Of a stretch of 64,000 nt of DNA, positions 35,011-43,705 are shown in pieces. The DNA is from Verrucomicrobiota bacterium (GTDB lineage: Bacteria > Verrucomicrobiota > Verrucomicrobiia > Opitutales > Opitutaceae), in contig JACRQG010000041.1 of NCBI GenBank assembly GCA_016222805.1, positions 62,001-126,000 of the forward strand. The letters run 5' to 3'. The notes below the pieces were generated by a model, which worked only from the letters and a program-made list of their open reading frames with translations, was not told the origin of the DNA and did not search any database. Made by a program: the position numbers and the translations under genes. The number at the start of each line of letters is the position of its first letter. Positions within the stretch are counted from its first letter, which is position 1.

Positions 35011-35646
35011 TCAGGCGTCGGGGCCGCCCTTCTCCCGTCCGCCCGACCGCAAGGGCGACTGAAACCGGTGCAGGAGATACCCGAGCCCGGCGCCGAACCC
35101 CAGTCCATGACCCAGGCCCCAGAGCAGCCGTCCCGTCACCCCGCGCAGCAGCCCGTGCGCCTCCTCCCCCAAGGTGTAACCAAGGGTATGGCAGGTGAAC
35201 AGCACCGCCCAAGCCGTCCCGCCACCCTCGCTCGCGCCCAAGGCCCGTCGCAGGAGCCAGGTCATCGCTGCCAGGCCGGCCGCCGCCCCCCACAAATCCG
35301 CATGGTGCTTGCCGCGCAGTCCGAACCACGCCGCACACCAGAGGGCGGCGTAGGCGCCAAACGCCACAACAAACAGCAGGGCGAACCTGCCCGCCGAGCC
35401 AGGTCCCGGGAGCAACCGACCCAGCACCACCCCTCCCAGCCCAAGGTACACCAGCGCGATGACCGCGTACATGGCGCCCTCGCCGGGGATCAGGCGGTAC
35501 GCCCAGATCGAATACGCCAGCACGCTGACGCCGCCAAAGCCGAGCGCCGCCTGCCCCATCGCGGCCCCGAGCGTCCGCTCCACGGGCCGCTCGCCCGGCC
35601 GTGCGCGGGCCTGGATCGCTTCCGGGGTGAGTCCGAAAAACCGCAT
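35011..35646 (-). CDS. Small integral membrane protein of unknown function
   Basis: 211 residues, about five or six hydrophobic helices from residue 35 on (GFGGVSVLAYSIWAYRLI; AMYAVIALVYLGLGGVVLG; FALLFVVAFGAYAALWCAAWFGL; DLWGAAAGLAAMTWLLRRAL; AWAVLFTCHTLGYTLGEE; LLWGLGHGLGFGAGLGYLLH). The C-terminal GHGLGFGAGLGYLLH stretch has a rhomboid-like flavour but there is no catalytic Ser/His pair, so protease activity is not supported. It lies 80 bp upstream of lysS on the same strand. No family was recognised. Confidence 0.7.
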   Translation of the reverse strand: MRFFGLTPEAIQARARPGERPVERTLGAAMGQAALGFGGVSVLAYSIWAYRLIPGEGAMYAVIALVYLGLGGVVLGRLLPGPGSAGRFALLFVVAFGAYAALWCAAWFGLRGKHHADLWGAAAGLAAMTWLLRRALGASEGGGTAWAVLFTCHTLGYTLGEEAHGLLRGVTGRLLWGLGHGLGFGAGLGYLLHRFQSPLRSGGREKGGPDA

Positions 35647-35736
35647 GCCGCACCTTCGCGGCCTTCCCCGGCCACGACAACGCGAATTCCTCCGCTCCAC
35701 CGTTGCCCCCGCCCCAGGTCTGGCCAAACCTGCCCC

Positions 35737-36732
35737 ATGCCTTCGTCGTTCCTCCGTCCCTGGCTGCTGTTCCTGACCCTGTCCGCCGGTGTATCGGCGA
35801 CGCCTCCGGCGACCCCGGCACTCCCCGACATGCGCTGGGCTGACACCTCCCGGGGCCGGCCCTTCAGCAAGGACCCCTCGGTGATCCGGTTCCGCGACCG
35901 CTACCTGCTGTATTACTCGATCCCCCCGTTCGGCGACAAACGCGCCGGCGACGGCTGGGCCATCGGTGTGGCCGAAAGCCGCGATCTGACCACGTGGCGT
36001 AAGGTGGGCGAACTGCCCCCCGAACAGGACTGCGAGCGCAAGGGCCTCTGCGCGCCGGGTGCGTGGGTGCACGCGGGCCGCGTCCACCTTTTCTACCAGA
36101 CCTATGGCAACGGACCCAAGGATGCCATCTGCCATGCGTGGTCCGACGATGGCGTGACCTTTACGCGAGATCCCACCAACCCCATCTTCTCGCCGCATGG
36201 GGCCTGGACCGCCGGCCGCGCCATCGACGCCGAGGTTTTTCCCGTGGGAGATCGCCTCCTGCTCTACTTTGCCACCCGCGATCCCGCGATGAAGGTTCAG
36301 ATGGTAGGCGTCGCCGCCGCTCCGCTCGCGTCGGACTTCAGCCGGTCACACTGGCGGCAGCTGGTTGATGGCCCAATCCTCCGCCCGGAACTGCCCTGGG
36401 AAAAGCAGTGCATCGAAGCACCCACCGTCCTGCGCCGCGGCGATACGCTCTGGATGTTCTACGCCGGCGGCTACAACAACGAACCCCAGCAGGTCGGCGT
36501 CGCCCGTTCGCGCGATGGCATCACCTGGCAGCGCCTGGCCGACGAACCTCTCCTCCCAAATGGCAAGCCAGGGGAATGGAACGCCTCCGAATCCGGCCAC
36601 CCCGGCGTCTTCGTCGACACTGACGGGCGGACCCACCTCTTCTTTCAAGGCAACCGCGACAAGGGAAAGACCTGGTATCTGTCCCGTGTCGAAATCGCCT
36701 GGCGCGGCAACCTCCCCACCCCGGTGCGTTGA
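35737..36732 (+). CDS. Secreted GH43/GH117-like beta-propeller glycosidase
   Basis: 331 residues. A signal peptide (about 1-21) precedes repeated propeller blades: SKDPSVIRFRDRYLLYYS, WAIGVAESRDLTTWRKVG, GAWVHAGRVHLFYQTYG, AEVFPVGDRLLLYFATRD, IEAPTVLRRGDTLWMFYAGGYN and QQVGVARSRDGITWQRL. An acidic residue follows the first blade (KDPS) and a Glu starts another (IEAP), as in the five-bladed GH43, GH117 and GH130-like folds. Specificity cannot be predicted. It fits with the sulfatase and secreted isomerase as part of a polysaccharide-use repertoire. Confidence 0.75.
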   Translation: MPSSFLRPWLLFLTLSAGVSATPPATPALPDMRWADTSRGRPFSKDPSVIRFRDRYLLYYSIPPFGDKRAGDGWAIGVAESRDLTTWRKVGELPPEQDCERKGLCAPGAWVHAGRVHLFYQTYGNGPKDAICHAWSDDGVTFTRDPTNPIFSPHGAWTAGRAIDAEVFPVGDRLLLYFATRDPAMKVQMVGVAAAPLASDFSRSHWRQLVDGPILRPELPWEKQCIEAPTVLRRGDTLWMFYAGGYNNEPQQVGVARSRDGITWQRLADEPLLPNGKPGEWNASESGHPGVFVDTDGRTHLFFQGNRDKGKTWYLSRVEIAWRGNLPTPVR

Positions 36733-36741
36733 TCCTCTCCC

Positions 36742-36789
36742 GCCACCTGCGGGAATGCCGTCCTGACCAGGTGGCGTCCTTCTTTGCCC
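36742..36789. terminator. Possible weak bidirectional terminator
   Basis: GCCACCT (36742-36748) pairs with AGGTGGC (36769-36775), with a T/C-rich tract after it. A smaller CCCGC/GCGGG hairpin overlaps the left arm. The site lies between convergent genes, the GH43-like protein and the TonB-dependent receptor. Confidence 0.3.
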
Positions 36790-36846
36790 GACCGGCGACG
36801 GTGCCAGAGCAGGCGGAACCTGGTTGTGTCCGTAATCCGGGCTCAG

Positions 36847-39800
36847 TCAGAAACGTCCCCGCACTCCGAGCATGAGGTAGGACGGCATCACGTAGCGCTG
36901 CGCCCGCTGTGCGTAGCTCGGTGTATCGGGCGCCCGGCGGGAGACCCGCAGATCCTCCGCGAAGATATTGTTCCAATTCAGGTACAGGGAGAGCCGCTTC
37001 GCCAGGGCGTACTCGGCGCTCACGCCGTACTGCGTCGCGGCGGCCTGATATTCGTACGTCCGCGGCGGAATGAAGCCCTCGTTCGAGGTGCCCGGCACCA
37101 CCTCGATGTACGATCGCCGCGTCTCGGCCTGGTACGCCCCCGTGAGGCGGAGGGAGAACCGGGAGCGGATGAAGTTCAGGCCAAAGGAGAGGATGTCCGG
37201 CGTGAAGCCGACGAAGTCCTCCTCGTTCTTGCCGCTCACCTGCAGGTGCGTGTAGTTCACCCAGACCTGCATCACCTTCAGCCAGGAGGGCACGAACCAA
37301 AGATCCTGCCGGTAGCTCGCCTCCACGCCCGCCATCCGCGCGTCCCCCACGTTCTCCCAGCGTTTCAGCAGGTAGCTGTCGTTCAGCATGTACTCGATGT
37401 CGTTATCGGCGATGTGGTAGCCCTGCAGCAGTGCCTTCGTCGCCGGGGTGCTGCGTTGTGCGAAGAAGTCCTTCACGTCCTTCCGATAGACCCCGATGGA
37501 ACCAAACCCTCCCTTGAGGTGGTAGGAGTCGAGCGAGAGGTGAAAGCTGTCGGCCGTCCACGGTTCCAGACCGGGATTGCCCACCACGATGGTGCGGGCG
37601 GTGGTTTCGTTGGTGTCGGTCGGCACCGGCAGCGTGATGCCGGCCAGGACGTAGCGCACATCGGGTCGGCCGAGGGTGCGCGCGTAGGCCGCCCGCGCGA
37701 CCAGATTGTCGCTGAAGGCGTAGTTGAAGTTGGCACTCGGATACAACCCATCGTAGGCGCGCGACTCGTGGCTCCCGCGCTCGATGAACTGCAGTTTGAT
37801 CAGCTCGGTGGCGTCCGTGGTCTTGCGCAGGAACCCGCCGCGGCCATCGCTGATGAGGTTGCCCCGGGCATCGCGCTGATAGATCCCGAAGGAATCCTTC
37901 AGCATGCTCCAGCCATCCAGCGAGGTCTTCTCGTAGCGCAGGCCACCGGTCAGGTTAGCCCGATTCTGCAGCAGTTTGAGATCAAACCGCACATAGGCCG
38001 CCGCGATGTCCTCCAGCACCCGCTTGGAGTTGGTCACGGCGTTCTGATACGCGCTCGAGTTCAGCGTGAACCAATCCGGATGATCGACAAACAGCTGGTA
38101 GGCCTTCACCGGACTGATCCAGCGGACCGGAGTGCCGTTCATCTTCACCGCGATGGACTCGTCGATCAGATCGTAGGCCGCGACGGAGGTATTCCGGTTC
38201 TGGCCGACAAAGGTGTACGCCCGGTTGGGCCGGATGTCGTCCTTGTCCATGCGGTTGTAGGCCAGGCCCGACTTGACCGAGAACCGGCTGCCCAAGGCGC
38301 GGGTCACATCCACCCGGCCAGAAACGAGGTCAGTCTGGTAAACCGCGTACTCCTCCGTGGTGTTCAGCAGGGCATAGTTGGCGCCATCGTAGGGGTTGAT
38401 GCTCCTGCCGGCCGTATCCTGTAGCGTGTAGGTGCGCGGCAAGATGCTGTCCCCCTGGTTGAGGCCGTCGGCCCGCATGTTGAGGTTGAGAATATTGCCC
38501 AGCGTGCCCGCAAAGTAGCCCTTGCCAAAGCTGCTGCGCTCACGCCTGGAGGCGGAATAGGCCGCCTGGGCATCGATGCGCCAGTCGCTGCCGCGGCGGC
38601 GGTATTGCACACTCGCCTGATCGTTGACCGTGGTGGACTCGTAGTTGAGCGGATTGTTGCTGCCCATCTCGATTCGGCCGGTGCTGCCGCGGGACTGGGA
38701 GTAGTTGGCGTCCCCGATCGCGTCGTAATTGATGTTGATCCGCGCGGTGAAGAAACTGGTGGCCTTCTCGCTTGTGACGACCCGGCGCTGCAGCCCGACG
38801 CTGAGTGTGTCGTTAGGGGCGATCCGCCAGTCCACGTTGGCCGAGAAATTCTCCGTCCGGGTGATGTCCGCCTCCTGCTTCCACTGGCCGATGGCGAAGG
38901 CGAGGTCCTTCGGCTGGCCGGTGAGATAGGTCGTGCGCAGATTCCAGAACGCGATCTCGGACGGGGTGTCATCCGTCGGGCGCTGTTTCCACGTGCGCGA
39001 CGCGCCGAGGTTGATTGCCAGGTTCCTCCCCACGGGAAAGGCCGCGCTGGCATTCACCGAGGGTTCGGTCCACCGCGGCGACAGCTGGGCCGTGGGCTGC
39101 CGCGGTCCGCCGTTGAGCGCGAGGCCATCGCGATGGTTGAAGTTCAGGTAGGCCTGGTAGCTCACGCTCGGCCGCTTGAGGCCCAGCAGGCTCTTGGTCA
39201 CCAGGTTCAACGAACCTCCCAAGCCGGCCGCCGGCAGGTCCGGCGTCGGCACCTTGGAAACTTCGACGCGCTCGATGTTCATCATCGGAACCTCCTGCAA
39301 GGCCATCGCCCGGCTGCTCTGGGGTCCGATTCCCGTGGCGGCGAGGTTGGCGCCGTCGAGCTGCAGGCTGGACATCTCGGCCGGAAAACCGCCCAGGGCA
39401 ATCTTGCCCGGGTTTTCGCCGTCCTCGATGATGACCACGCCCGGCAGGTAGCGCACATAATTGCCGATGTTCTCGTACCCGCGGTCGCCGAGTTCGTCGA
39501 AAGCGACGACATTCTTGATGTTGGCGGCGTGTCGCTGCTCGTTCATCGCCAGCGCCTGCGCGCTCATCGCCTGGTCGGCAATCACCTCGAACTTTTCCAG
39601 GACCACCGTTTCTCCCTCGGTGCCGGAGGGTGTCGCTCCCTCGCGAACGAGGCGCACCTCGCGGGCCACGACTCCGTTGGGGGGAACCGCCACGGTCAAG
39701 GTCTGCGCCACGAAGCCGAGGTAGGAAACGTCCAGGCGCAGCAATTTCGCCGGCGCACCGCGAATGGCGAAGCGGCCCTCATCGTCGGTCAGGACTTCCT

Positions 39801-40083
39801 GGGCAGTTTCCGCCAGCACCACTTTCGCACGACTGAGGGGCGTCCCGCTGGCCCGGTTGTAAACCGTTCCCTCCACGGTACCCTGGGCCTCCGGACCGGA
39901 CTGCGCGGGCAGGGCCACCGCGAATCCGCCTGCCGCGAACACCGCCAGCGTCAGGCTCCGTCCCCGCGAGCTTGCGGCTCGGACAAGGCTCCACAGGAAA
40001 CGCACCCTCCCCACGGCCACACGGCGAAGGGACGAACCAGGTCGCGCACGATCCAGAGACGGGGCAGGGCTGACGGCTTTCAT
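36847..40083 (-). CDS. TonB-dependent receptor with CarboxypepD_reg-like N-terminal domain
   Basis: 1078 residues. A long signal region (about 1-61) is followed by a carboxypeptidase-regulatory-like beta-sandwich (GTVEGTVYNRASGTPLSRAKVVLAE... ; about 66-145). A TonB box-like VVLEKFEV lies at about 158, then the plug (NVVAFDELGDRGYENIGNYVRYLPGVVI, about 190-300) and a beta-barrel ending ...MLGVRGRF. It imports large ligands, probably glycans or iron chelates, using TonB energy. There is no SusD-like partner nearby and no riboswitch is seen upstream, so the substrate is unknown. The ATG at 40083 gives an unusually long signal region; a start inside it is possible. Confidence 0.9.
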   Translation of the reverse strand: MKAVSPAPSLDRARPGSSLRRVAVGRVRFLWSLVRAASSRGRSLTLAVFAAGGFAVALPAQSGPEAQGTVEGTVYNRASGTPLSRAKVVLAETAQEVLTDDEGRFAIRGAPAKLLRLDVSYLGFVAQTLTVAVPPNGVVAREVRLVREGATPSGTEGETVVLEKFEVIADQAMSAQALAMNEQRHAANIKNVVAFDELGDRGYENIGNYVRYLPGVVIIEDGENPGKIALGGFPAEMSSLQLDGANLAATGIGPQSSRAMALQEVPMMNIERVEVSKVPTPDLPAAGLGGSLNLVTKSLLGLKRPSVSYQAYLNFNHRDGLALNGGPRQPTAQLSPRWTEPSVNASAAFPVGRNLAINLGASRTWKQRPTDDTPSEIAFWNLRTTYLTGQPKDLAFAIGQWKQEADITRTENFSANVDWRIAPNDTLSVGLQRRVVTSEKATSFFTARININYDAIGDANYSQSRGSTGRIEMGSNNPLNYESTTVNDQASVQYRRRGSDWRIDAQAAYSASRRERSSFGKGYFAGTLGNILNLNMRADGLNQGDSILPRTYTLQDTAGRSINPYDGANYALLNTTEEYAVYQTDLVSGRVDVTRALGSRFSVKSGLAYNRMDKDDIRPNRAYTFVGQNRNTSVAAYDLIDESIAVKMNGTPVRWISPVKAYQLFVDHPDWFTLNSSAYQNAVTNSKRVLEDIAAAYVRFDLKLLQNRANLTGGLRYEKTSLDGWSMLKDSFGIYQRDARGNLISDGRGGFLRKTTDATELIKLQFIERGSHESRAYDGLYPSANFNYAFSDNLVARAAYARTLGRPDVRYVLAGITLPVPTDTNETTARTIVVGNPGLEPWTADSFHLSLDSYHLKGGFGSIGVYRKDVKDFFAQRSTPATKALLQGYHIADNDIEYMLNDSYLLKRWENVGDARMAGVEASYRQDLWFVPSWLKVMQVWVNYTHLQVSGKNEEDFVGFTPDILSFGLNFIRSRFSLRLTGAYQAETRRSYIEVVPGTSNEGFIPPRTYEYQAAATQYGVSAEYALAKRLSLYLNWNNIFAEDLRVSRRAPDTPSYAQRAQRYVMPSYLMLGVRGRF

Positions 40084-40393
40084 GGAGTTTGCAGTGGCGG
40101 AGGGAGGCCGGAGGCGAGGGGTTCCAGGCGGAAACGCCCCGACGGTTCATGAGACCTGCCGCCCTCCGAGGGAAGGCCGCCGGTCCGGCATGAGTTCTCG
40201 CCCCAAGCTCGCGCAGGCGAGGTCGGACTTGCTCGACAGTTGACCCGCGGAACGAGCGCGCGCCCTCCCGGGTTCTCCGCAGTCAGAAATGGGACGACCG
40301 GTTCGATCGCCGCGGCGCCGCGCGCCGTGAGCTTCACCGCTCTGGGCGGAGTACACCCCACTGACCACCACCCGACAACCGTCCGGCCGTCGA
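40084..40393. other. 310-base gap between the TonB receptor and gatB
   Basis: No open reading frame with coding character, no tRNA and no riboswitch-like structure was recognised. It must hold the receptor's promoter and the gatB 3' end, but no clear promoter or terminator stands out. Confidence 0.5.
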
Positions 40394-41845
40394 TCAGATC
40401 GCGGCAAGCAGGCGCCGCAAGGTCTCGTCAACCAGCTTCGGGTTGGCCTTGCCCTTCGCCGCCTTCATCACCGGGCCCTTGAAGGCATTGATCGCGCTCT
40501 CCTTGCCGCCCTTGAATTCGGCCAGCGCCTTCGGATTCGCGGCAATCGCGTCGCGGCACCAGCCCTCGAGCTCGCCGCTGTCGGTCGGCGCCGCCTTCAA
40601 GCCGCGCCGATCGGCGATGGCGCCCGGCGCCTCTCCGGTCGCAAACATCTCGACGAAGATCTCCTTGGCCGCATTGGCCAGCACCGTCCCGGCATCGACC
40701 AACTGGACCAGTTCCGCCACCTGCGCCGGCCGCACCTTGCTCGCCGTCAGGGCGATCCGGGCGTGGCCCACCTCGCGCAACAGGTCGTTCACGATCCAGT
40801 TGCCCACCGCCTGCGGCTTGCCGGAAAGCCGCGCCGCCTCCTCGAAATAGTCCGCCAGGGCGCGATCCCACACGAGCACCGAGGTCAGCGTGTACGGCAG
40901 CTGGTACTGCTCGAGGAACCGACGCTGCTTGGCGAACGGCAGTTCCGGACATTCCGCCTGCAGGCGTTGTTTCCAGGCGTCGTCGACGACGACCGGCATC
41001 AGATCCGGATCGGGGAAGTAGCGGTAATCGTGCGCCTCCTCCTTCGAGCGCAGCGATTGCGACGTGCCGGTCATGCCATCGAAGTCGCGCGTCTCCTGCA
41101 CGATGGTGCCCCCCCGTTCAATCACTCCGATCTGGCGCTTGATTTCGTGGGCGATGCCGTCGCGCACGAAGGAGATCGAGTTGAGGTTCTTCAGCTCCAC
41201 CTTGGTGCCGAGTTTGGTCTCCCCGACCGGGCGCACCGAGATGTTGGCATCGCAGCGCAGCTGCCCTTTCTCCATGTCGCAGTCCGAGATGCCGCCGTAG
41301 ATCATCGTGGCCCGCAGCGAGGTGAGGTAGGCGTAGGCTTCCTCCGCCGAATGCAACGCCGGTTCGGAGACAATCTCCATCAGCGGCGTGCCCGCTCGGT
41401 TGTAGTCGACGAGCGAGTCGGCGGCGCCGTGGTTAAGCTTGCCCACGTCCTCCTCGAGGTGAATCCGCGTGAGCGGAATGCACTTGTGCTCGCCCATGAG
41501 ATTGCGGGCGGGGCCGGGCAACTCGATCTCCACGCTGCCCCCGCGGCAGATCGGCAAATCGTACTGGGAAATCTGGTAGTTCTTCGGCGAATCCGGATAG
41601 AAGTAGTTCTTCCGATCCCACTTGCAGACCGGGGCGATTTCGCAGCCCAGCAGGAGCCCGGCCTTGATGATGGCGTCGAGGGCCGCCTTGTTCATCACCG
41701 GCAACGCGCCAGGAAGGGCGAGGACCACGGGGTCGGTGAGCGTGTTGGGCTCGTGTCCGTAGCCGGCGGCCACCCGGGTGAAGACCTTGGAGGCGGTCTT
41801 GATCTGGACGTGAACCTCAAGCCCGATGACGGCTTCGTATTGCAT
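40394..41845 (-). CDS. gatB: Asp/Glu-tRNA amidotransferase subunit B
   Basis: 483 residues. N-terminal YEAVIGLEVHVQIKTASKVF, CKWDRKNYFYPDSPKNYQISQYD, LEEDVGKLNH, DYNRAGTPLMEIVSEP, LRCDANISVRPVG and KNLNSISFVRDGIAHEI are diagnostic GatB motifs. The C-terminal YqeY-like helical tail (about 330-483) binds tRNA. It phosphorylates the Asp or Glu on misacylated tRNA before amidation. The start at 41845 matches the conserved N-terminus. It is separated from gatA by a palindromic repeat element. Confidence 0.96.
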   Translation of the reverse strand: MQYEAVIGLEVHVQIKTASKVFTRVAAGYGHEPNTLTDPVVLALPGALPVMNKAALDAIIKAGLLLGCEIAPVCKWDRKNYFYPDSPKNYQISQYDLPICRGGSVEIELPGPARNLMGEHKCIPLTRIHLEEDVGKLNHGAADSLVDYNRAGTPLMEIVSEPALHSAEEAYAYLTSLRATMIYGGISDCDMEKGQLRCDANISVRPVGETKLGTKVELKNLNSISFVRDGIAHEIKRQIGVIERGGTIVQETRDFDGMTGTSQSLRSKEEAHDYRYFPDPDLMPVVVDDAWKQRLQAECPELPFAKQRRFLEQYQLPYTLTSVLVWDRALADYFEEAARLSGKPQAVGNWIVNDLLREVGHARIALTASKVRPAQVAELVQLVDAGTVLANAAKEIFVEMFATGEAPGAIADRRGLKAAPTDSGELEGWCRDAIAANPKALAEFKGGKESAINAFKGPVMKAAKGKANPKLVDETLRRLLAAI

Positions 41846-41856
41846 GCGGAAGGATT

Positions 41857-41925
41857 AGCCCACGGAACACTCGGAAGCCACGGAAGTGCCCCGGGCTTTC
41901 CGGATGTTCCGTGTCTTCTGTGGGC
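41857..41925. repeat. Palindromic CACGGAA-type dispersed repeat between gatA and gatB
   Basis: The left arm (41857-41888) carries repeated CACGGAA/TCGGAAG units. The right arm (41897-41925) carries the inverse (CTTTCCGG, GTTCCGTG, CTTCTGTGG). The arms form a long imperfect hairpin around CCCGGGC. Such heptad-like elements recur in many environmental genomes. Reading through it in one frame gives a spurious peptide with FRGFRVFRG, which is not a gene. Confidence 0.6.
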
Positions 41926-41931
41926 AAAAGG

Positions 41932-43416
41932 TCATGGATTTGGCCTCCGCTGATTCCAGTCGTGGGCACGGTCGTAGGCGTGGGCGGTGGCGAGCAGGTC
42001 GGCCTCCCGGAATGGCTGGCCAATCAGCTGGAGTCCGATTGGCAGGCCGCCGCGCGTGAAGCCGCAGGGCACGTTGATCGCCGGCAGTCCCGCCAGATTC
42101 ACCCCGATGGTGTAGATGTCGCAGAGGTACAGGGCGAGCGGATCGGATTTCTCGCCAATCTTGAAGGCCGGCACCGGCGACGTCGGCGTGAGCAGGGCAT
42201 CGACCTCGCGGTACGCCTCGAGAAAATCCCGCCGGATCAGGGTCCGCACCTTCTGCGCCCGCAGGTAATAGGCGTCATAGTAGCCGCTCGAAAGCACGTA
42301 GGTGCCGAGGATGATCCGGCGCTTCACCTCCGCCCCGAAACCCTCGGCCCGGGACTGGAAGTACAGATCGACGATGTCCTTCGCGTTCTGCGACCGGTGG
42401 CCGTAGCGGATGCCGTCGTAGCGCGCCAGGTTCGACGACGCCTCGGCCGTCGCGATGATGTAGTAGGTGTCGAGGCAGTACGGCGTGTGCGGCAGCGACA
42501 CCTCCCGCACCTCGCAGCCGAGCGAACGATAATAGGCCACCGCCTGGTCGACGGCGGCGCCGATCTCCGGATCCAATCCCTCACCAAAGTACTCCTTCGG
42601 GATCCCGATCTTCCACGGGCCGCGCCGCGCCGCCAGTTCCGCTCGGTAGTCGGGGATCTCCGTCCGGAAGGAGGTCGAGTCGCGCTCGTCGTGACCCGCG
42701 ATCGCCTGGAGGACGAGGGCGACATCCTCGACCGTGCGACCGAAAGGTCCGATTTGATCCAACGACGACGCATAGGCGATCAGCCCATAGCGGGAGACCA
42801 GGCCGTAGGTCGGTTTCAGCCCGACGACTCCGCAGAGGGCAGCAGGCTGGCGAATCGATCCTCCGGTGTCGGACCCAAGCGCCGCCAGCACCTCGCCGGC
42901 GGCGACGGCGGCCGCACTGCCGCCGGAGGAACCTCCCGGCACGCGCGTGACATCACAGGGATTGGCGGCGGGGCCAAACGCCGAATTCTCGTTGGAGGAC
43001 CCCATCGCGAACTCGTCGCAGTTCAAACGCCCGTACAACACCGCTCCCGCCGCCCGGAGCCGGGTGGTCACCGTGGCATCGTAGGGCGAGATGAAGTTCG
43101 CCAGCATGCGGCTCGAGGCGGTGAGCGGTTGGTCCTTCACCGCGATCACATCCTTGAGCCCAATCGGCACGCCGTCGAGTGGTCCCCGCCCCTGCCCCGC
43201 CGCGCGGCGCGCATCCGCGGCGGCGGCCTGCGCCAGGGCATCGGACTCGTCAAAGGAGTTGAAGGCCCGCAACCGCGGCTCGACGGCCTTGGTACGCGCG
43301 ATCACCGCCCGGGTCAGCTCGACCGCGGAGAGCTGCCCCGCCGCCAGCTGTGCGGCGGTCGCGGCCAGGGTGGAAGGAAGGACGGGGGAAGCCATCGCGG
43401 AAGCCGTGGGCCTCAT
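41932..43416 (-). CDS. gatA: Asp/Glu-tRNA amidotransferase subunit A
   Basis: 494 residues, amidase-signature enzyme that releases ammonia from glutamine. The catalytic triad is in place: K88 ([10 protein letters not shown]), cis-Ser S164 ([10 protein letters not shown]) and nucleophile S188 ([13 protein letters not shown]). [21 protein letters not shown] matches the family. The start at 43416 overlaps the gatC stop as ATGA (43413-43416), so coupling supports it; a later in-frame ATG at 43395 is possible. Confidence 0.96.
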   Translation of the reverse strand: MRPTASAMASPVLPSTLAATAAQLAAGQLSAVELTRAVIARTKAVEPRLRAFNSFDESDALAQAAAADARRAAGQGRGPLDGVPIGLKDVIAVKDQPLTASSRMLANFISPYDATVTTRLRAAGAVLYGRLNCDEFAMGSSNENSAFGPAANPCDVTRVPGGSSGGSAAAVAAGEVLAALGSDTGGSIRQPAALCGVVGLKPTYGLVSRYGLIAYASSLDQIGPFGRTVEDVALVLQAIAGHDERDSTSFRTEIPDYRAELAARRGPWKIGIPKEYFGEGLDPEIGAAVDQAVAYYRSLGCEVREVSLPHTPYCLDTYYIIATAEASSNLARYDGIRYGHRSQNAKDIVDLYFQSRAEGFGAEVKRRIILGTYVLSSGYYDAYYLRAQKVRTLIRRDFLEAYREVDALLTPTSPVPAFKIGEKSDPLALYLCDIYTIGVNLAGLPAINVPCGFTRGGLPIGLQLIGQPFREADLLATAHAYDRAHDWNQRRPNP

Positions 43417-43703
43417 TCCACCACCTTGGGCACGACCACCATGTGGTCACGTTGGGCGGGGGCGTTGCGCAAGGCCGCCTCGACCGGCAGCCCCGGCCGC
43501 GCCACGTCATCCTGCCAGACGTTGTTCACGGCAAAGGCATGCGCCGAGGGTTCCACCCCGCTCACGTCCACGCGCGCAAGCTGCTCGATATGGTGCAGCA
43601 CGCTGCCGAGCTGCGCGGCAAACGTGGCCTTCTCTTCCGGCGTGAGCGCCAGCCGGGCCAGGCGGGCCACGTGATCGATGTCGAGTTGCGGAGCGGAGGA
43701 CAT
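43413..43703 (-). CDS. gatC: Asp/Glu-tRNA amidotransferase subunit C
   Basis: 96 residues, the small GatC belt subunit that stabilises GatA-Gat[45 protein letters not shown] is the family signature and [19 protein letters not shown] the typical end. It lies 2 bp downstream of pheT and overlaps gatA by 4 bp, so pheT-gatC-gatA are one transcription unit. Confidence 0.96.
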   Translation of the reverse strand: MSSAPQLDIDHVARLARLALTPEEKATFAAQLGSVLHHIEQLARVDVSGVEPSAHAFAVNNVWQDDVARPGLPVEAALRNAPAQRDHMVVVPKVVE

Positions 43704-43705
43704 GG

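Noticed and set aside
35011-35646. Rhomboid protease
   Set aside because: The C-terminal helix has a Gly-rich GHGLGFGAG motif but no GxSG catalytic serine, so it is left as an unknown membrane protein.
40084-40393. Cobalamin or TPP riboswitch upstream of the TonB-dependent receptor
   Set aside because: No conserved riboswitch boxes were found in the 310-base gap on the minus strand.
41817-42023. 68-residue open frame containing FRGFRVFRG across the gatA-gatB spacer
   Set aside because: This is read-through of the palindromic repeat, a known kind of spurious peptide, not a gene.
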